In this document: in pieces, positions 1-5,850 of the stretch
Position numbering within the stretch: the first letter of the stretch is position 1
Layout of the letters: the number at the start of each line of letters is the position of its first letter
DNA from: an uncultured Campylobacter sp.
GTDB lineage: Bacteria > Campylobacterota > Campylobacteria > Campylobacterales > Campylobacteraceae
DNA: 5,955 nucleotides
Direction of reading: 5' to 3'
Assembly: GCA_937990735.1 (NCBI GenBank)
Contig: CALKQT010000099.1
Location: forward strand, 1-5,955
Program-made: the position numbers and the translations under genes
Notes under the pieces: generated by a model
The model's input: only the letters and a program-made list of their open reading frames with translations
Databases searched by the model: none
Told to the model about the DNA's origin: nothing

Positions 1-2
1 AA

Positions 3-980
3 CTGGACCTGCCCCATCAGGTGTCCGACAACACGTCCATGCTCGGCACGCCGTTCACCGTCACGGTAGACAAGCTGGAAGGCTGCACGACGGGCGTCTC
101 CGCCCACGACCGTGCCGAGACCATCAGGGCACTGGCCGATCCGGAATCTACTCCCCAGACCTTCGGCCGGCCGGGACACATCAATCCGCTCTATGCCCAG
201 GACAACGGCGTGCTGCGCCGCTCGGGGCATACCGAGGCGGCCGTCGACCTCTGCAAGCTGTCCGGCTGCTTCCCGGCAGGCGTGCTCATGGAAATCATGA
301 ACGAGGACGGCACCATGGCACGTATGCCGGACCTGCAGAAGCGTGCGAAGGAGTGGGGCATGAAGATCATCAGCATCAAGGACATCATTGCCTACCGTCT
401 GAAGAAGGAGTCGAGCATCGAGGTGGGCGACGAGGTGGAGCTGCCCACGCAGTACGGCACTTTCCATCTGATTCCGTTCCGGCAGGCGAACGGTCTGGAG
501 CACATGGCCCTCATCAAGGGTACGTGGAAGGAAGACGAGCCGGTGCTCGTGCGTGTACACTCTTCCTGTGCGACAGGCGACATTCTCGGCAGCCGGCGAT
601 GCGACTGCGGCGAGCAGCTCGAAGCGAGCCTAAAATATATCGAAGAGCACGGCGGCATGGTGATCTATCTGCGTCAAGAGGGGCGCAATATCGGACTTTT
701 TAATAAAATCAACGCCTACGCTCTGCAAGATCAGGGCTTCGATACGATCGAAGCAAACCATCAGCTCGGCTTCAAAGCGGACGAGCGCACCTACGAGATC
801 GTGGATTTCATACTCGCTCATTTTGGAGTTTCACGCATAAATCTGCTTACGAACAACCCGCAAAAGCTGCACGATCTAAAAGTCGAAGTAGTCGCGCGCG
901 TGCCGATAATCATCACGCCTAATAAATTTAACGAAAACTATCTGCGCGTCAAAAAAGAGCATATGGGACATCTGCTGTGA
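3..980 (+). CDS. ribBA: RibBA-type bifunctional riboflavin enzyme (DHBP synthase / GTP cyclohydrolase II), 5'-partial and chimeric
   Basis: The frame is open from base 3 and reads LDLPHQVSDNTSM, so the gene starts outside the window; the GTG at 21 is internal. RibBA proteins are usually about 400 residues, so about 75-80 are missing. The N-terminal part is the end of 3,4-dihydroxy-2-butanone-4-phosphate synthase, which works on ribulose 5-phosphate: TFGRPGHINPL, GVLRRSGHTEA, PAGVLMEIMNEDGTMAR. From about base 435 comes GTP cyclohydrolase II, with zinc cysteines at 567, 600 and 606 (C-x10-C-x-C), RQEGRNIGL, GFKADER and LLTNNP. Both domains supply riboflavin precursors in the cytosol. All 10 Lys codons before base 600 are AAG, while 7 of 8 after 620 are AAA. 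The left part resembles Bacteroidetes RibBA and the right part Campylobacter RibA, joined without a frameshift. The stop overlaps the rsmG start by 4 nt. The family call is secure; whether this gene exists in one organism is doubtful. Confidence 0.93.
   Translation: MDLPHQVSDNTSMLGTPFTVTVDKLEGCTTGVSAHDRAETIRALADPESTPQTFGRPGHINPLYAQDNGVLRRSGHTEAAVDLCKLSGCFPAGVLMEIMNEDGTMARMPDLQKRAKEWGMKIISIKDIIAYRLKKESSIEVGDEVELPTQYGTFHLIPFRQANGLEHMALIKGTWKEDEPVLVRVHSSCATGDILGSRRCDCGEQLEASLKYIEEHGGMVIYLRQEGRNIGLFNKINAYALQDQGFDTIEANHQLGFKADERTYEIVDFILAHFGVSRINLLTNNPQKLHDLKVEVVARVPIIITPNKFNENYLRVKKEHMGHLL
590..625. other. Compositional junction inside ribBA (probable chimera breakpoint)
   Basis: Codon use and base composition switch abruptly here. 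Upstream is GC-rich with AAG, CTG and TTC codons. Downstream has AAA, CTA, TTT and AAT codons that match all the following genes. The switch falls on the codons for RCDCGEQL (597-620), a motif shared by GTP cyclohydrolase II of both inferred parent lineages, so a short identical stretch could have joined them. Sequence alone cannot separate an assembly chimera from true homologous recombination. Confidence 0.75.
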
Positions 981-1555
981 AGCTTGCGCCGGGCGAGAGC
1001 TTTGGCGAGCAGGTCGCTAAATTTAAAGCCTGTCTGCAAAAATTTAACCGCGTCCATAGCCTCACGAATTACGACGATTTGGACGCGGTGGTGCGCGATA
1101 GCCTAAGCGGAGCGAATTTCATACCGCGCTATCCGCACGTTGCGTGCGACATCGGCTCGGGGGCGGGCTTTCCGGGGATATTTTTGGCGCTCGCGCTGCC
1201 TCTGTGCGAGTGGCATCTGTTTGAGCCAAATCAAAAAAAAGCGGCGTTTCTAACCTACGCGAAGGTTAGCCTTGCTCTAGTTAACGTAAAAATCCACGCC
1301 GAGCGCGTGCAGGACGGCGCAAAGCTACGCGCCGATCTGATAAGCTCGCGAGCTTTGATGAGCGCGCGAAGCTTAGTTGAAATTTGCCGCGGCTTTTACG
1401 ATGAAAACACGACGTTTTTGCTCTACAAAGGCTCGGGCGCAGAGGCGGAAGCGGCGGAATTCCGCAAGGAATTTACGAGCGCGAGCTGCGAAATTTTTAG
1501 CGGCGAAAACGCTTTGAAAAATAGAAAATTTTTAGTTATCAAAGGGGTAAAATAA
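977..1555 (+). CDS. rsmG: 16S rRNA (guanine(527)-N7)-methyltransferase RsmG (GidB)
   Basis: RsmG methylates N7 of G527 in 16S rRNA using S-adenosylmethionine; loss in other bacteria gives low-level streptomycin resistance. The 192-residue product has the class I SAM-binding motif DIGSGAGFPGIFLAL at residues 58-72, an acidic strand-end residue in LFEPNQKKAAFL (81-92), and the family SRAL (124-127) and LYKG (149-152) motifs. It is slightly shorter than the roughly 207 residues of E. coli RsmG, mostly at the N-terminus. The GTG start overlaps the ribBA TGA (GTGA, 977-980), a translational-coupling arrangement. No strong ribosome binding site is evident, which fits coupling. The ribA-rsmG order also occurs in Campylobacter jejuni as I recall it, supporting the lineage call for this side of the junction. 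Confidence 0.95.
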   Translation: MKLAPGESFGEQVAKFKACLQKFNRVHSLTNYDDLDAVVRDSLSGANFIPRYPHVACDIGSGAGFPGIFLALALPLCEWHLFEPNQKKAAFLTYAKVSLALVNVKIHAERVQDGAKLRADLISSRALMSARSLVEICRGFYDENTTFLLYKGSGAEAEAAEFRKEFTSASCEIFSGENALKNRKFLVIKGVK

Positions 1556-1761
1556 TGGGAAAAATTCTAGCCGTCGCCGTTATCGCGGCGCTCATATATT
1601 TTTTAATAGTGCCTAGATTTCGCATAAAGAAAAAGGACGATGCGACCGAGCTTTTGGCGTGCGACGAGTGTGGGACGTACTTTAGCAATGACGAGCTCGC
1701 CCTGCGCGATAAAAAGCGCCTTTGCAAATCCTGCGAAGCCAAACTAAAGGACGGCAAATGA
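1555..1761 (+). CDS. Small membrane-anchored zinc-ribbon protein (PP0621-like)
   Basis: This 68-residue protein starts with a hydrophobic helix (about residues 3-20, ILAVAVIAALIYFLIV). A basic stretch, RFRIKKKDD, follows and favours a cytoplasmic C-terminus. The C-terminus has two CxxC pairs (Cys36/39 CDEC and Cys57/60 CKSC), a rubredoxin- or zinc-ribbon-like metal knuckle. The layout resembles the small PP0621-type family found widely in proteobacteria, whose function is unknown; that assignment is from pattern, not a search. The ATG overlaps the rsmG TAA by one base (TAATG), with AAAGGGG at 1541-1547 as ribosome binding site. Its own stop overlaps the next start (ATGA, 1758-1761). It very probably belongs to the rsmG transcript. 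A role in membrane-proximal metal binding or protein contact is only inference. Confidence 0.8.
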   Translation: MGKILAVAVIAALIYFLIVPRFRIKKKDDATELLACDECGTYFSNDELALRDKKRLCKSCEAKLKDGK

Positions 1762-2300
1762 TCATCCTGGGCCACGCGCTCGTGCCCTACGAACCGCTGT
1801 ATCTCATCAAAAACAGCGACGAAGTTTTCAAATACGACAATCTGCTCTTTAAATTTAACGACAGGCTCATCGCCGCGGCGCAAAAGGCGCAGAAAAAATT
1901 TAGCGTCATCACGAACGATATAAATGAAATTTTACTCGCAAACGGCGCAGGCGCACGCTTCATCATCGTGGATAAAAAATCAGCCGCGGCCGCGCAAAAG
2001 CTAGCAAACGATTATTTATTTGACGCCAAGATCGCGATGTTTATCGGCTCTGCGCGGGCGCTAAAAAACTTAGCCGAGCTCGGTATCGATGCGGCGATCT
2101 TTAAAGACGCGATCGCAAACGCGCCTAAATCGCTACTTGCAAGCATCGGAGATAGCGTAGGCTCGAAATTTCACTTCGGGCTTCCGAAAAAAGATGAAAT
2201 TTTCGGCGGCGCGCAAAAGCTCGCGGATAAAATTTCGGCTCTGGATAAAAAGCTAAGCGCGCCCGCAGCCGGTAAAAACGACGATATCTGGAAAAAATAG
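1758..2300 (+). CDS. Conserved-looking hypothetical cytosolic protein of the rsmG operon
   Basis: I do not recognise this 180-residue protein by name. I chose the ATG at 1758, not the upstream in-frame TTG at 1722. The ATG makes the ATGA overlap with the previous gene and has AAAGGACGG at 1746-1754 as ribosome binding site. There is no signal peptide or transmembrane helix. The alternating strand and helix pattern (FSVITNDINEILLANGAGARFIIV, then AKIAMFIGSARALKNLAELGIDAAIF) suggests a small alpha/beta fold. The C-terminal 40 residues are Lys/Ala/Asp-rich and look like a helix with a flexible tail ending in DDIWKK. Codon use matches rsmG, and tight coupling to its neighbours argues that it is a real gene. 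No catalytic motif is visible and no function is proposed. Confidence 0.85.
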   Translation: MIILGHALVPYEPLYLIKNSDEVFKYDNLLFKFNDRLIAAAQKAQKKFSVITNDINEILLANGAGARFIIVDKKSAAAAQKLANDYLFDAKIAMFIGSARALKNLAELGIDAAIFKDAIANAPKSLLASIGDSVGSKFHFGLPKKDEIFGGAQKLADKISALDKKLSAPAAGKNDDIWKK

Positions 2301-2319
2301 CAAAATCCTAAGCGAATTT

Positions 2320-2504
2320 GTTCGCGGGCGTAAAATTTCTATGACTCATGCAAATTAAAATTTCGCGCGAAATTTTGCTCAGCCACGCAGCTTGGAATTT
2401 CACGCGAGATTTCGCTCGCTTACGCGAATCGGAATTCTACGCGGAATTTTGCCCTCTTTCGCAAATTAGAATTCTGCGCGAAATTTCACGTGTCCTCTGC
2501 AAAA
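2320..2504. repeat. Degenerate 37-bp tandem array with a palindromic 20-bp core
   Basis: Four 20-bp cores begin at 2357, 2394, 2431 and 2468, exactly 37 bp apart, each followed by a 17-bp spacer. All four fit RRAATTYYRCGCGRRATTTY. Neighbouring cores agree at 15-16 of 20 positions, and every difference is a transition. The first core, AAAATTTCGCGCGAAATTTT (2357-2376), is a perfect palindrome. The others keep 6-7 Watson-Crick pairs of 10. Spacers are also related: units 1-3 open with GCTC or GCCC, and several end in GCAAATT or close variants. A decayed unit at 2320-2356 is in phase, its right half matching 10 of 12 core bases. The period is not a multiple of 3, which argues against coding. The function is unknown. 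Confidence 0.8.
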
Positions 2505-2820
2505 TTTTCTCGCTTATTCAATTTAAAATTTTATCCGCTCGGATATATTTAAATTTTACGTAGAATTTCGCCTGCCTTCGCGGCAAGAAATTTCAAATAG
2601 AATTTTATCCTCCCGCGCGATGCGAAATTTTACTAAATTTTCTACGCGCGATATAAAATCTACGTAAATTTTACTTGAGTAATTAGCGTAAATAAAATTC
2701 CGCCTCTGCCTACGCTTCATAGAATTTCGCGCAAAATTTTACTTACAGAGACGATATAAATTCCTAGCCATTGTTTTAAAATTTACTCGCGTTTTAGCTG
2801 CTTTTATGCGCGCGGTAAGG
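2505..2820. repeat. Gene-free spacer with scattered remnants of the AATTTCGCG motif
   Basis: I see no credible gene here. The stretch is crowded with AAATTT words joined to GCGC blocks. One clear copy of the core motif lies at 2721-2740 (AGAATTTCGCGCAAAATTTT), with half-copies at 2560-2570, 2621-2632 and 2660-2672. The exact 37-bp phase of the array to the left is lost. The most economical reading is the same repeat family further decayed by small insertions and deletions. A small stem TGCC/GGCA (2573-2585) is too short to interpret. Confidence 0.55.
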
Positions 2821-2842
2821 ATTTTTTAAAGCTAAAATTTTA

Positions 2843-2865
2843 TATAATTATGCGTTTCAAAAAGG
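2843..2865 (+). promoter_or_regulatory. Promoter -10 box and ribosome binding site for the CLC gene
   Basis: A perfect TATAAT lies at 2843-2848, preceded by T-rich DNA (2821-2841), as is usual for Campylobacter housekeeping promoters, which lack a clear -35 box. Transcription would begin near 2855. AAAGG at 2861-2865 is spaced 6 nt from the TTG start at 2872, giving a very short leader of about 17 nt. Confidence 0.6.
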
Positions 2866-2871
2866 CATATT

Positions 2872-4074
2872 TTGAGTACTAAATTCTTTCTAGCGATCCT
2901 TGCGATAGGCGTTATAATGGGGCTTTGCGCAGGGCTCTTAAACTTCGGCATCAACGAAATTGAAACTTTTGCTTTCGGGCATAATGATGAGGAATTTCAC
3001 ATTATCACGGAGCAAACTACTGCGCTTAGGCGCTTTCTTAGCGTCCTCGCAGCCGGCGCAATCGTAACTTTAATTAGAATTCTGCTAATAAGACTAAAAC
3101 CTTTTTTAAACGTAGCTTCGATGATGGATGGGCGAAATCCGCCGTTTTGGCAAAATTTAATCCACTCGGTTTTGCAGCTAATAGTCATCGCTCTGGGCGC
3201 ACCGGTAGGCAGTGAGGCTGCTCCGCGCGAGTTAGGTGGCTTGTTTGCAGCTAAAATTTGCCGCGCCTTAAATATCGGCGGAGATGAGCTTCGGCTATTT
3301 GTCGCATGCGGCGCTGGAGCGGGACTAGGCGCTGCATATAACGTCCCGCTAGCGGGCGCGCTCTTTAGTCTAGAAATTTTGCTCAAAAGCTTTGATACTC
3401 GAGCGATTTTATGCGCCTTTGCCACAAGTGCGGTGGCTACAGCTACAGCGGAATTCGGAGCTTCAAAAGAAATTTATTACGCAGTTTCAAACTTCGCCCC
3501 TACCCCGCAGAATTTACTCGCAGCGGCGCTAATCGGGCTTGTCACGGGGGTCGCGGCAAAATACTTTCAAGATGGGGTGCGCTTGTGCGAAAAGCTGCGC
3601 ATAAAAAGCCTCAAGATCGCGCTTACACTACCATTTGCATTCTTGCTTACCGCGGCGATCGGCGCATACGTACCAGAAATTTTAGGTAACGGACGCTCTG
3701 CAGCGCAGTTTGCTTTCAACTCCGCGTCTTTTAGTCCGTATTTGCTTGCGATCTTGCTTTGTAAGGCATTTTGCATTTTGATGATCTTTCGCTGCGGCGG
3801 ATACGGCGGCACGCTAACGCCGAGTTTTGCGCTGGGCGCAGTTTTGGGGCTATGCGTAGGATTTGCGATTTGCGAAATTCTGCCTATTAACCTAAGCGCA
3901 GCGGGGGTTTGCGGAGGGGCTGCATTTTTAGCGATCAATTTAAACGCGCCGCTTTGTGCCTTCGCCCTAAGCGCGGGATTTTGCGGGCTAAATCTCAACT
4001 CATATTCGGTCGTCGTTTTTAGCATCGTATGCGCCGTGATCGCTAGAAATTTACTGACGAAAAATTTAGCGTAG
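2872..4074 (+). CDS. CLC-family chloride channel/transporter
   Basis: This 400-residue polytopic inner-membrane protein of the CLC family moves chloride or a related anion. Landmarks are GSEAAPRELGG at 113-123 (a variant of GxEGP; Glu115 is the gating glutamate), GAGAGLGAAYNVPLAGALF with SLE to residue 168, VPEILGNG (267-274) and GGTLTPSFALGAVLG (312-326). About ten hydrophobic segments are visible. Three features are unusual relative to E. coli ClcA. The position of the intracellular proton glutamate after Glu168 is Ile169, as in channel-type CLCs. The GSGIP anion-site motif is not recognisable, with VASMMDGRNPP (81-91) in its place. The chain ends before the region of the anion-coordinating Tyr445. 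Many bacterial CLCs of this shorter group share such changes. I chose TTG at 2872 because a ribosome binding site and -10 box precede it and the first helix begins at once. There are no CBS domains. Whether it is a channel or an exchanger cannot be decided. Confidence 0.9.
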   Translation: MSTKFFLAILAIGVIMGLCAGLLNFGINEIETFAFGHNDEEFHIITEQTTALRRFLSVLAAGAIVTLIRILLIRLKPFLNVASMMDGRNPPFWQNLIHSVLQLIVIALGAPVGSEAAPRELGGLFAAKICRALNIGGDELRLFVACGAGAGLGAAYNVPLAGALFSLEILLKSFDTRAILCAFATSAVATATAEFGASKEIYYAVSNFAPTPQNLLAAALIGLVTGVAAKYFQDGVRLCEKLRIKSLKIALTLPFAFLLTAAIGAYVPEILGNGRSAAQFAFNSASFSPYLLAILLCKAFCILMIFRCGGYGGTLTPSFALGAVLGLCVGFAICEILPINLSAAGVCGGAAFLAINLNAPLCAFALSAGFCGLNLNSYSVVVFSIVCAVIARNLLTKNLA

Positions 4075-4272
4075 TCACGGCGCTGATAATTCATACGCTG
4101 CAAATCTGAATAGATTGGCGCGGCGATAATGGTCTGAAAACCTGCCGTCGCGCATAGACTGAGCGGAGCAGGTCGCATCATTGGGCTAGGGCGGAGCCGT
4201 AAGGATATGCGCCTAAGCTGATCGTTGGTAAATTTAAGATAAAATTTTGCCACTTTAACCAAAGGAGAAGAC
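4075..4272. promoter_or_regulatory. Spacer with promoter and strong ribosome binding site of the BON-LysM gene
   Basis: No gene is seen in these 198 bp. A -10-like TAAAAT (4240-4245), with overlapping TAAGAT (4235-4240), lies about 30 nt before the ATG. AAGGAG (4262-4267) is an almost ideal ribosome binding site 5 nt upstream of 4273. A stem of 8 pairs including one G-U (4118-4125 with 4146-4153) has a 20-nt loop and no T tract, so I do not call it a terminator. The clc gene therefore has no convincing intrinsic terminator. Confidence 0.5.
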
Positions 4273-4695
4273 ATGGGTTTACTTTCATTCGTAGCCGAAG
4301 CAGGCAAGAAACTACTAGGTCTAGGCGATGACGCCAAGCACGTAAAAGATGAGATCGCCGCCAATCTCAGCTCTACGCCGGTAGAGGGGCTAGAGGTCGA
4401 GGTGCAGGGTGACACCGTCAAAATCAGCGGCAACGCCGATAAGGAAACTCTCGAAAAAGCGGCCCTCATCGCAGGCAACACCGCAGGCATCAAAAACGTG
4501 CAGATCGAGGGCATTAGAGAGGATAGCGCCGAGAACTACTACACCATCGTAAAGGGCGATAACCTATCTAAAATCGCGAAGAAATTCTACGGTGACGCGA
4601 ATAAATACAAGGTTATTTTCGATGCCAACCGCGAGGTTATCAAGGACGCGAACCTCATCTATCCGGGGCAGAAGATCAGAATTCCAAAAGCTTAA
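4273..4695 (+). CDS. kbp: BON and LysM domain protein (Kbp/YgaU-type)
   Basis: This 140-residue soluble protein has the two-domain order of E. coli Kbp/YgaU (149 residues), which binds potassium ions and is induced in osmotic stress and stationary phase. A short N-terminal helix (MGLLSFVAEAGKKLLGLG) leads into a BON domain (about residues 22-82, with VEVQGDTVKISGNAD and the final IKNVQIEGI). The C-terminal LysM domain spans about 89-138, with YTIVKGDNLSKIAKKFYGD at the front and IYPGQKIRIP at the end. There is no signal peptide, so like Kbp it probably stays in the cytoplasm despite the peptidoglycan-associated LysM fold. The strong AAGGAG ribosome binding site suggests high expression. It appears to be monocistronic, with a promoter in the preceding spacer and an intrinsic terminator after it. 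The potassium-binding role is transferred by architecture and is not shown here. Confidence 0.9.
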   Translation: MGLLSFVAEAGKKLLGLGDDAKHVKDEIAANLSSTPVEGLEVEVQGDTVKISGNADKETLEKAALIAGNTAGIKNVQIEGIREDSAENYYTIVKGDNLSKIAKKFYGDANKYKVIFDANREVIKDANLIYPGQKIRIPKA

Positions 4696-4711
4696 GCTCG
4701 CTTTTGAATGC

Positions 4712-4745
4712 CGCGGCTTGATTTTGCAAGCCGCGAATTTTACTT
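4712..4745 (+). terminator. Intrinsic terminator of the BON-LysM gene
   Basis: A perfect 9-bp stem, CGCGGCTTG (4712-4720) with CAAGCCGCG (4727-4735), encloses the 6-nt loop ATTTTG. It is followed by AATTTTACTTTT. It starts 17 nt after the stop codon. The T tract is interrupted, so strength is uncertain, but position and stem are convincing. Its right arm also founds the repeat family that fills the spacer downstream. Confidence 0.75.
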
Positions 4746-5085
4746 TTGCGCGTATTATGCTGCGTTTATGCAAGCCGTGATTTTATCAGCCCGCGACGCA
4801 GCGCGACTTTGGCGAGCTAAATTTTACGAGTTAGCGAGGCGCCGTGGTTTTTTACGCTTTAAGAAGTGCAGTTTTGCAAAATGGCAGCGCGAGCGCGGTT
4901 TTTTTGTGGGGCGTGATTTTGAGCTGGCTTTGCGGCGTGGTTTTCAAACTGCGATTTTATGAACCGACGGCACGGCATAATTTTGCGAATTATGGATTTT
5001 GCAGACCGCGGATTTACGAACTGCGGATTTGCTTTTGCAAGACGGGTTTTGATTTTGAGCTGTGACGCGGTTTTGCGAGCCGTAC
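4723..5085. repeat. Degenerate ~20-bp repeats (TTTTGCAAGCCGCGATTTT-like) in a gene-free spacer
   Basis: The 486 bp between 4696 and 5181 contain no credible gene. They carry diverged copies of a motif resembling TTTGCAAGCCGCGATTTTA: 4723-4742, 4766-4785, 4941-4958, 4997-5014, 5013-5032, 5033-5052 and 5071-5084. Between 4997 and 5090 the copies follow one another at about 16-20 bp. A 7-bp perfect stem, CATAATT/AATTATG (4976-4994), also lies here. The family differs from the 37-bp array before the CLC gene. The copy at 4723 is part of the terminator stem, so the spacer may have grown by duplication of terminator-derived sequence; that is inference. Confidence 0.5.
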
Positions 5086-5113
5086 TGTGGCGGATAGTGG
5101 ATTATCCGCCACA
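5086..5113. other. Strong 11-bp hairpin without a T tract
   Basis: TGTGGCGGATA (5086-5096) pairs perfectly with TATCCGCCACA (5103-5113) around the 6-nt loop GTGGAT. Neither strand shows a following U tract, so a classical intrinsic terminator is unlikely. It lies about 30 bp before the -10-like box of the last gene. It could be an operator-like palindrome, an RNA processing site or another repeat remnant. Confidence 0.6.
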
Positions 5114-5142
5114 CTTGCGCGCTGTCATCCTATTTGAGAACA

Positions 5143-5175
5143 TATAAAACGCTTTAAAATTTCATTTATAAAGAG
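5143..5175 (+). promoter_or_regulatory. Possible promoter and ribosome binding site of the last gene
   Basis: TATAAA at 5143-5148 is a plausible -10 box in AT-rich DNA, with no clear -35. AAAGAG at about 5170-5175 is spaced 6 nt from the TTG at 5182 and is a modest ribosome binding site. This supports the TTG start but is not strong evidence on its own. Confidence 0.4.
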
Positions 5176-5181
5176 CTAAAT

Positions 5182-5850
5182 TTGGATAAATTTGAAATCA
5201 GCGCTACGCTAAAAAAGACCGAAACTAGGGATTACGACAAATATCCGATAATCATAAAAGACAACTCGATAGAGATGATAAAACTATATCTGCCGATTGT
5301 ATTTATTTTGGACTTTCTTTCACATTTTGCACCATACAGACCACCGCATCCAGGAGAGCTAAATGAACGCCCAAAAGAGCTAGGAAGCTGCTATATTAAA
5401 TTTAAAAATTCCGCCATAGAGTATTTTTCTACGAAGAAGAATTTAGTCCTGCTCGAAATAAAATTATCAAATATAGTGGGGATAAAACGAACCTTTGGAC
5501 CTTCCCAACCCCAATTGCCGACAATCACAAAAAAGTTTGTAATTAGCGTCGTTATGATTTACTTCGTTTTGATGTCCACGGTTTTTTACTTTAAAGGCTA
5601 TGCGATAGCCCCATTCGTGGTACCGATAGTATTTGGGCTCGGCATGCTTCCATTGCTGATTTTTAGGATAATAAACGGGCTAGGACTTGGACTGGATATG
5701 CTAAGCGGCGATAGTTTGATCATTTTCGATAAGCACTTCATCATCGACGCCTCGATTTTAACGAGCAACGAATACAAGGAGCTAAAAACCTATTTTCTGC
5801 TAAAAACGGGAAAAAATTTAGACAAAATTAGACCGCAAATTTTTATATAA
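5182..5850 (+). CDS. Hypothetical three-helix membrane protein
   Basis: I do not recognise this 222-residue protein. Hydrophobic segments lie at about residues 34-50, 119-138 and 142-163; the last two form a hairpin. Between helices 1 and 2, CYIKFKNSAIEYFSTKKNL and LLEIKLSNIVGIKRTF (70-105) give a strand-rich stretch. After helix 3, LIIFDKHFIIDASILTSNEYKELKTYF (179-205, key residues only) looks like a strand then an amphipathic helix. This resembles bacterial PH-like (YcxB-type) domains attached to membrane hairpins, an inference from pattern only. The first hydrophobic segment contains Asp44 and may not cross the membrane. The gene is AT-richer than its neighbours, follows a long repeat-filled spacer and starts with TTG, all suggesting an accessory locus. 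The frame stays open for 28 more codons after the TAA, so it may be shortened by a point mutation. Confidence 0.7.
   Translation: MDKFEISATLKKTETRDYDKYPIIIKDNSIEMIKLYLPIVFILDFLSHFAPYRPPHPGELNERPKELGSCYIKFKNSAIEYFSTKKNLVLLEIKLSNIVGIKRTFGPSQPQLPTITKKFVISVVMIYFVLMSTVFYFKGYAIAPFVVPIVFGLGMLPLLIFRIINGLGLGLDMLSGDSLIIFDKHFIIDASILTSNEYKELKTYFLLKTGKNLDKIRPQIFI

Noticed and set aside
21..23. GTG as the start of the riboflavin gene
   Set aside because: The frame is open to the window edge and encodes conserved RibB residues upstream (LDLPHQ), so the gene begins outside the window.
1722..1724. TTG as the start of the third operon gene
   Set aside because: It would overlap the zinc-ribbon gene by 40 nt. 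The ATG at 1758 has a ribosome binding site and the ATGA overlap.
2357..2504. CRISPR array (regular repeats with spacers)
   Set aside because: The repeats are too diverged (15-16 of 20 identical), the 17-bp spacers are themselves related and too short, and no cas genes are present.
2348..2563. 71-codon open frame inside the first long spacer
   Set aside because: It runs through the 37-bp array, whose period is not a multiple of 3, has no ribosome binding site, and its low-complexity product (rich in Arg, Phe, Ile and Ser) looks like translated repeats.
4118..4153. Stem after the CLC gene as an intrinsic terminator
   Set aside because: The loop is about 20 nt, one pair is G-U and no T tract follows.
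3567..4514. 315-codon open frame on the minus strand
   Set aside because: It lies antisense to the well-supported CLC and BON-LysM genes and the spacer between them. Its Ser/Pro/Ala-rich product is typical of a mirror frame in GC-richer codons.
4899..4905. T7 tract as a phase-variation tract
   Set aside because: It is short and lies in non-coding repeat DNA with no gene for it to switch.
4708..5147. Three overlapping open frames of 62-84 codons (4708-4962, 4844-5065, 4959-5147)
   Set aside because: They overlap in different frames across the repeat-filled spacer, lack ribosome binding sites, and their products are Arg/Phe-rich with no domain pattern.
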